From contig CM022669.1 of the NCBI GenBank assembly GCA_012295275.1, positions 11,705,480-11,769,479 of the forward strand: 64,000 bases of DNA. Direction: 5' to 3'. The stretch's first letter is position 1. Each line of letters starts with the position of its first letter. The notes below the pieces were generated by a model. The model saw nothing but the letters and a program-made list of their open reading frames with translations, ran no database searches and was not told the origin of the DNA. Source of the DNA: Chrysomallon squamiferum. Lineage: Eukaryota; Mollusca; Gastropoda; Neomphalida; Peltospiridae. Shown here in pieces: positions 63,345 through 64,000 of this stretch. The position numbers were made by a program, and so were the translations under genes.

Positions 63345-63575
63345 CAAAGGCGGTAATACTAAATATATCAGTGAACATCTCTCACACAAGGGAGGTAACT
63401 CTAAATATATCAGTGAACATATCTCACAGAAGGACGGTAACTCTAAATATATCAGTGAACATCTCTCACATAAGAGTGGTAACTCTAACTTTGTCAGGGA
63501 ACATCTCTCACACAAGGGTGGTAAATCTAAATATATCGGTGAACATCTCTCACACAAGGGCGCTAACTCTGACCG
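63345..63575. repeat. 42-bp minisatellite
   Basis: Five to six units of GGTAACTCTAAATATATCAG followed by TGAACATCTCTCACACAAGG plus two bases; no gene signal is seen around it. Confidence 0.85.
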
Positions 63576-64000
63576 TTTAAATAGACAGTATATATATGTG
63601 TGTGTGTGAACATCTCACAAGAAAAACAAACGGTACAGATTCCAGACGAGAACCGTTTATATGCGAAATGATGAACAATCTGACATAGATGTAGACAATG
63701 AGGATAGACAATTCCCTAGCCTGCTCCACAGCCGATTCAGCCGCAGATTCCTTCTTTACATACACATACATACATACAAATAAATAGCTGGAAGAACAGA
63801 TGGCGGGATAGATAGACATACAGACTGATAGATAGAAACAAAATGAGAAAGAGAAAATAATTCAGTAGTTCATCTTTTTCAGTGTGCGTCTATTTCAGTG
63901 TTGGGGGTTTTTGAGTGGGTTTTCCAAATGATAAATTAACACAGCATATCAAAGGGATATGAAATGTAGTGTGTGTATATATATATATCTAACTATTACC

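Larger units (their letters stand above)
62770..64000. other. Right-end region without a recognised gene
   Basis: Holds the hAT-like terminus at 62,900, the 42-bp minisatellite and short microsatellites. I searched the minus strand for a first exon of the DUF4832-type gene and found none that I can support. Confidence 0.5.

Noticed and set aside
63342-63557. Possible Cys-rich repeat protein on the minus strand
   Set aside because: Produced by the 42-bp minisatellite; no start, splice or domain evidence.

Overview
The window looks like nuclear DNA of a mollusc, most probably a cephalopod. This is inferred from AT-rich, intron-rich sequence packed with microsatellites, minisatellites and short transposon remnants, and from a cluster of secreted CAP-superfamily (SCP/TAPS, antigen-5/CRISP-like) genes with cysteine-rich ShKT-type tails. 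CAP proteins of this kind are known from molluscan salivary and venom glands, but nothing in the DNA itself shows expression or toxicity. I rebuilt the genes by hand from splice sites, phase agreement and comparison between copies.

Layout. Positions 1-56,000 hold a tandem array of five CAP genes. Genes 1-4 lie on the minus strand (start codons near 6,389, 19,435, 31,584 and 43,527; repeat unit about 12-13 kb). Gene 5 lies on the plus strand (48,638-55,998). Each complete gene has the same ten coding exons, called A to K here with no I: signal peptide; 38-nt microexon; three exons for most of the CAP domain; an exon with the Gly-Cys-Gly-Tyr and Cys-Asn-Tyr motifs; a four-Cys hinge; an EGF-like exon; a short Cys exon; and a six-Cys ShKT exon with the stop. 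Gene 5 has one extra ShKT exon (I). Gene 1 runs off the left edge and carries a 2-bp frameshift in exon F.

Spacers. Each spacer between minus-strand genes repeats the same order: promoter of the minus gene, a LINE reverse-transcriptase fragment, a minisatellite of roughly 92 bp, then remnants of a plus-strand CAP gene 5' end (remnants 1-4). This suggests the ancestral unit was a divergent gene pair whose plus-strand member has decayed in most units. A 200-base N gap at 21,301-21,500 falls where exon A of remnant 2 would be.

Regulation. The promoters share a perfect or near-perfect GGTTACGTAACC palindrome (PAR-bZIP/NFIL3-type site) 340-460 bp upstream of the ATG and, in genes 1-4, a TATA box about 40 bp upstream. 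First introns of genes 1, 2, 3 and 5 carry paired TGACGTCA (CRE) sites, which gene 4 lacks.

Right flank. At 58,502-62,758 (minus) lie eight consecutive in-phase exons of an unrelated gene for a DUF4874/DUF4832-type protein; its 5' end is not visible. The remainder is transposon and satellite sequence, including a hAT-like terminus near 62,900 and a 42-bp minisatellite at 63,350-63,570.
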